Shown here: positions 61,532-64,000 of the stretch, in pieces
How the letters are laid out: every line of letters starts with the position of its first letter
How positions within the stretch are numbered: the first letter of the stretch is position 1
Source: Salipiger mangrovisoli
GTDB taxonomy: Bacteria; Pseudomonadota; Alphaproteobacteria; Rhodobacterales; Rhodobacteraceae
Length of the DNA stretch: 64,000 nt
Direction of reading: 5' to 3'
Assembly (NCBI RefSeq): GCF_015223355.1
Contig: NZ_JADFFK010000016.1
Coordinates: 80,595 to 144,594 of the forward strand
Notes under the pieces: generated by a model
What the model was told of the DNA's origin: nothing
Database searches by the model: none
Seen by the model: the letters and a program-made list of their open reading frames with translations, nothing else
Program-made: the position numbers and the translations under genes

Positions 61532-63520
61532 ATGCGCCTTTCCGGCTATCTCATTCCGGCAACCGCTTTTGCCGCCGCCGCGGCGCTTTGCGTCGGGACC
61601 GCCTTCTTCTCGATGCAGATGGTCGAGACTGCCTCGCGGCAGGATGTCGCCGATGCGCTTCTGCGCGATGGGCAGGACTGGGCCGAGGTCGATGTGAACG
61701 GCTTGCAAGTCTTCCTGATCGGCACGGCCCCCGACGAGGCAGCGCGCTTCCGCGCGATGACGGTGGCTGGTTCGGTGGTGGATTCGGCGCGGGTGATCGA
61801 CCAGATGCTGGTCGCCGACGCAGAAGAAATCCAGGCCCCCCGCTTCTCGATGGAGATCCTGCGCAACGAGTCCGGCATCTCGATCATCGGCCTCGTGCCG
61901 GGCGAGACCGACCGCGCGCGCCTGCTCGACGTGCTGTCGAAGATGACGCGCGACGACCAGCAGGTGGCGGACCTGCTCGAAGAGGCCGATTTTCCCAAGC
62001 CGCAGGGATGGACCGCCGCCGTGGATTTTGCCGGCCGCGCGCTCGAGGATCTGCCGCGCTCGAAAATCTCGGTCTCGGCGGGTCGGGTGCACATCAAGGC
62101 CATGGCCGACAGCGAGACCTCCCGCCGCGAGATCGAGCGGGACCTGCGCCGGCGAGTCCCGAAAGGTGTGGACCTCACGCTCGACCTGTCCGCGCCGCGC
62201 CCGGTGATCACCCCCTTCACCCTGCGCTTCGTGATGGACGAGGAGGGTGTCCGCTTCGACGCCTGTTCCGCCGACACCGAAGCCGCGCGCGCGCGCATCC
62301 TCGAGGCCGCGGGGGAGGCCGGATTCCAAGGCAATGCCAATTGCCGGCTCGGGCTGGGCGTGCCATCGCGCCGCTGGGGCGAGGCAGGGGCGATGGCCAT
62401 CGCGGCGGTGAAGGACCTGGGCGGCGGCTCGGTCACCTTCTCCAATGCCGACGTCGCGCTGGTGGCCCTCGAAGGCACCGATCAGGGTGTCTTCGACAAG
62501 GTGGTGGGCGAGCTCGACACCGGGCTGCCGCAGGTCTTCGCGCTGCACGCGACGCTGCCCGAGGCCCCCCAGGAGACCGACCAGGGCCCGCCCGAGTTTA
62601 CCGCGACGCTGTCGCCCGAGGGCTCGGTGCAACTGCGCGGCCGGATCAATTCCGATCTGGCCCGCGAGACCGCCGACAGCCTCGCCAAGGCGCTTTTCGG
62701 ATCCGACAGCGTCTACACCGCCGCCCGCGTCGCCGAGGGGCTGCCGAACGGCTGGTCGACCCGTGTGCTCACCGGTCTCGAGGCGCTGGGATACCTGAGC
62801 AACGGGGCGCTGCGCGTCACGCCGGACCTGGTCCGGGTCTCGGGCAATACCGGCAACCAGGACGCCAACGCCGAGATTGCGGGGCTTCTGTCCGACAAGC
62901 TGGGCGAGGCTGCCGACTACGAGATCGATGTCACCTACCAGGAAAAGCTCGACCCCGAGCTTGGCATTCCCACGCCCGAACAATGCGAGGCCCAGATCGT
63001 CGAGCTGATCGGCGATCGCAAGATCAGCTTCGAGCCGGGCTCGGCCAATCTCGACGCCTCGGCCAAGGACATCATGGACGATCTTGCCGAGCTGTTGAAA
63101 CTCTGCGGCGACATCCCGCTCGAGATCCAGGGGCACACCGACAGCCAGGGTCGCGAGACGATGAACGAGGCCCTGAGCCGCGACCGCGCGCAGTCCGTGC
63201 TGGACGCACTGCGCAACCGACGGGTGCTGACATCGAGCTATCGCGTGAAAGGCTATGGCGAAACCCTGCCGATTGCGGATAACAGTACGGAAGAGGGTCG
63301 CGAGGCGAACCGCCGGATCGAGTTCAAGCTGATCCGGCCGGAGCCCACCACGGAAGAGCCGACCGCGCTTGAACAGATCGAGCAGGAAGGCGCTGAGACC
63401 GCGGAGGACGCAGGCGACCCCGACAAGAATGAAGCCGCGCAGGACGACGCGGCGCAGGACGAGGCAGGCACGGACGCGTCGGACGACGGCGACGCTGGCA
63501 TGGAAGGGGCAGAGGAATGA
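61532..63520 (+). CDS. OmpA family protein with BON-like repeats
   Basis: A 662 aa envelope protein. N-terminal hydrophobic segment (LIPATAFAAAAALCVGTAFF) is a signal anchor; residues about 45-480 are repeated alpha/beta units resembling BON domains (e.g. VQLRGRINSDLARETADSL), and residues about 490-610 form the OmpA-like peptidoglycan-binding domain (SANLDASAKDIMDDLAEL, EIQGHTDSQGRETMNEALS, ANRRIEFKLI). The last 45 residues are acidic and repetitive. AGAAAGGGA stands before the ATG. Overlaps a small coiled-coil gene (ATGA). Anchors or spans the envelope; precise role unknown. Confidence 0.9.
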   Translation: MRLSGYLIPATAFAAAAALCVGTAFFSMQMVETASRQDVADALLRDGQDWAEVDVNGLQVFLIGTAPDEAARFRAMTVAGSVVDSARVIDQMLVADAEEIQAPRFSMEILRNESGISIIGLVPGETDRARLLDVLSKMTRDDQQVADLLEEADFPKPQGWTAAVDFAGRALEDLPRSKISVSAGRVHIKAMADSETSRREIERDLRRRVPKGVDLTLDLSAPRPVITPFTLRFVMDEEGVRFDACSADTEAARARILEAAGEAGFQGNANCRLGLGVPSRRWGEAGAMAIAAVKDLGGGSVTFSNADVALVALEGTDQGVFDKVVGELDTGLPQVFALHATLPEAPQETDQGPPEFTATLSPEGSVQLRGRINSDLARETADSLAKALFGSDSVYTAARVAEGLPNGWSTRVLTGLEALGYLSNGALRVTPDLVRVSGNTGNQDANAEIAGLLSDKLGEAADYEIDVTYQEKLDPELGIPTPEQCEAQIVELIGDRKISFEPGSANLDASAKDIMDDLAELLKLCGDIPLEIQGHTDSQGRETMNEALSRDRAQSVLDALRNRRVLTSSYRVKGYGETLPIADNSTEEGREANRRIEFKLIRPEPTTEEPTALEQIEQEGAETAEDAGDPDKNEAAQDDAAQDEAGTDASDDGDAGMEGAEE

Positions 63521-63846
63521 ACCGGACGGAATTCGTGATCGCGACGGCGGTCATTCTCTTCGTGGCCTTCTGCATGGGCTGGTTTGCGAATTGGCTGGTG
63601 CACCGCTTCAAGCGCGTCGCACAGGCCGATGTCGACCAGCTCGAGAAGATGAGCCAGGAGCTGCATGAAGCGGAAGAGACCCGCGACCAGGCGATCACCT
63701 ACCTGCAGCAGCGCGAGGCGGAGCTGACCAACCAGCTGGCGCAGACCGAGGCCGAGCTTTCCGCCGCCATGGAAGGTCTGCGCGAGGCCCGGCACGAAGC
63801 CGAGGATCTGCGCGGCATGCTGGAGCGCAAGAAGGGTCTGGCCTGA
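63517..63846 (+). CDS. Small membrane-anchored coiled-coil protein
   Basis: A 109 aa protein with one N-terminal helix (FVIATAVILFVAFCMGWFAN) followed by a continuous coiled coil from about residue 35 (DVDQLEKMSQELHEAEETRD onward) to the end. Translationally coupled to the OmpA/BON gene, so the two probably act together, with this part facing the cytoplasm. No known family to me. Confidence 0.82.
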   Translation: MNRTEFVIATAVILFVAFCMGWFANWLVHRFKRVAQADVDQLEKMSQELHEAEETRDQAITYLQQREAELTNQLAQTEAELSAAMEGLREARHEAEDLRGMLERKKGLA

Positions 63847-63871
63847 AGAAAATCCGCAGGATCGCGCGGCG

Positions 63872-63897
63872 GGCGGGGCCGGGCCTCGCCTTTTTTT
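63872..63897 (+). terminator. Terminator of the OmpA/coiled-coil operon
   Basis: Stem GGCGGGG / CCTCGCC with one G-U pair and a CCGGG loop, followed by seven T. 25 bases after the stop codon. Confidence 0.88.
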
Positions 63898-63921
63898 GTG
63901 CCTCCGGCCCCGCATTTAGGT

Positions 63922-63976
63922 GGGGGGCTCCGCCCCCGCCCTTCGGGCTCCCCCGGGATATTTGGGCCTAGAAGAA
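63922..63976 (+). repeat. Dispersed hairpin element, A-type tail
   Basis: GGGGGGCTCCGCCCCC hairpin, GCCCTTCGGGC hairpin, then CCCCCGGGATATTTGGGCC and TAGAAGAA. Follows a complete intrinsic terminator by only 25 bases, which argues that the element is not needed for termination here. Confidence 0.75.
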
Positions 63977-64000
63977 TGCGCCGGGCCGCGCTGCGGCTTC

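Overview
This 64 kb window is ordinary chromosomal backbone of a high-GC alphaproteobacterium, almost certainly a marine Rhodobacteraceae/Roseobacteraceae member. The evidence is the gene content and order: an ethylmalonyl-CoA (EMC) pathway locus next to an sdhCDAB operon, the glmM-folP-folB operon, rpsA/ihfB/lapA/trpF, a C-minus type ribosomal protein L36, and several small proteins I know only from this family. Codon use looks uniform. I see no prophage, transposase, integrase, CRISPR array or rRNA operon. The only RNA gene found is one tRNA-Val(GAC).

Layout. 0-2.5 kb: an osmoprotectant-type ABC importer (binding protein, permease, ATPase cut by the left edge). 3.3-6.0 kb: mcl2, nnrU, a DUF1737 gene and mch. 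6.3-10.3 kb: sdhC-sdhD-sdhA-small lipoprotein-sdhB plus a small orphan gene. 10.4-12.7 kb: small zinc-ribbon membrane protein, DUF1989 protein, an H-NS-like protein and deoD. 12.8-16.4 kb: divergent ecm and ccr, the signature EMC enzymes. 16.5-24.6 kb: a lipid-oxidation block on the minus strand (GST, thiolase, cupin, FadJ; then two MerR regulators, acyl-CoA dehydrogenase and a small RHH-like protein). 24.8-27.1 kb: two hotdog thioesterases and a MATE exporter. 27.5-31.6 kb: glmM-folP-folB and a SleB-type cell wall hydrolase. 31.7-39.5 kb: a PPDK-like enzyme, glyS and a large GspL/PilM-like membrane protein. 39.7-46.8 kb: SIMPL, BNR-repeat and glycosyltransferase-like proteins, a metal-dependent hydrolase, an aldehyde dehydrogenase and a truncated AcoR-type regulator. 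47.2-52.3 kb: rpsA, chaC-like, ihfB, lapA, trpF, rpmJ and tRNA-Val. 52.5-64 kb: N-formylglutamate amidohydrolase, RluA, thiolase, a STAS/anti-sigma kinase pair, gshA, GNAT protein, rsmE, ubiA and an OmpA/BON protein with a coiled-coil partner.

How it fits together. Ccr, Ecm, Mch and Mcl2 are four steps of glyoxylate-bypass-free acetyl-CoA assimilation; SdhABCD takes the succinate made onward, and the thiolases, FadJ and acyl-CoA dehydrogenase supply or consume acyl-CoAs. The most interesting non-gene signal is a dispersed family of intergenic hairpin elements ending in a conserved ATATTTG...AGAAGAA or GTATTTGGAAAGAGAAGAAG tail, found at eight places, several as facing pairs. Others are two tandem TGTGATCACG boxes upstream of sdhC, a perfect inverted repeat upstream of the aldehyde dehydrogenase, and several unusual protein architectures (FolB fused to an uncharacterised domain, a PPDK homologue with an eroded ATP-binding end, a GspL-like/PilP-like hybrid, and a GAF-Fis regulator without its AAA+ domain). 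No clearly new multi-gene system was found; the candidates above are individual oddities.
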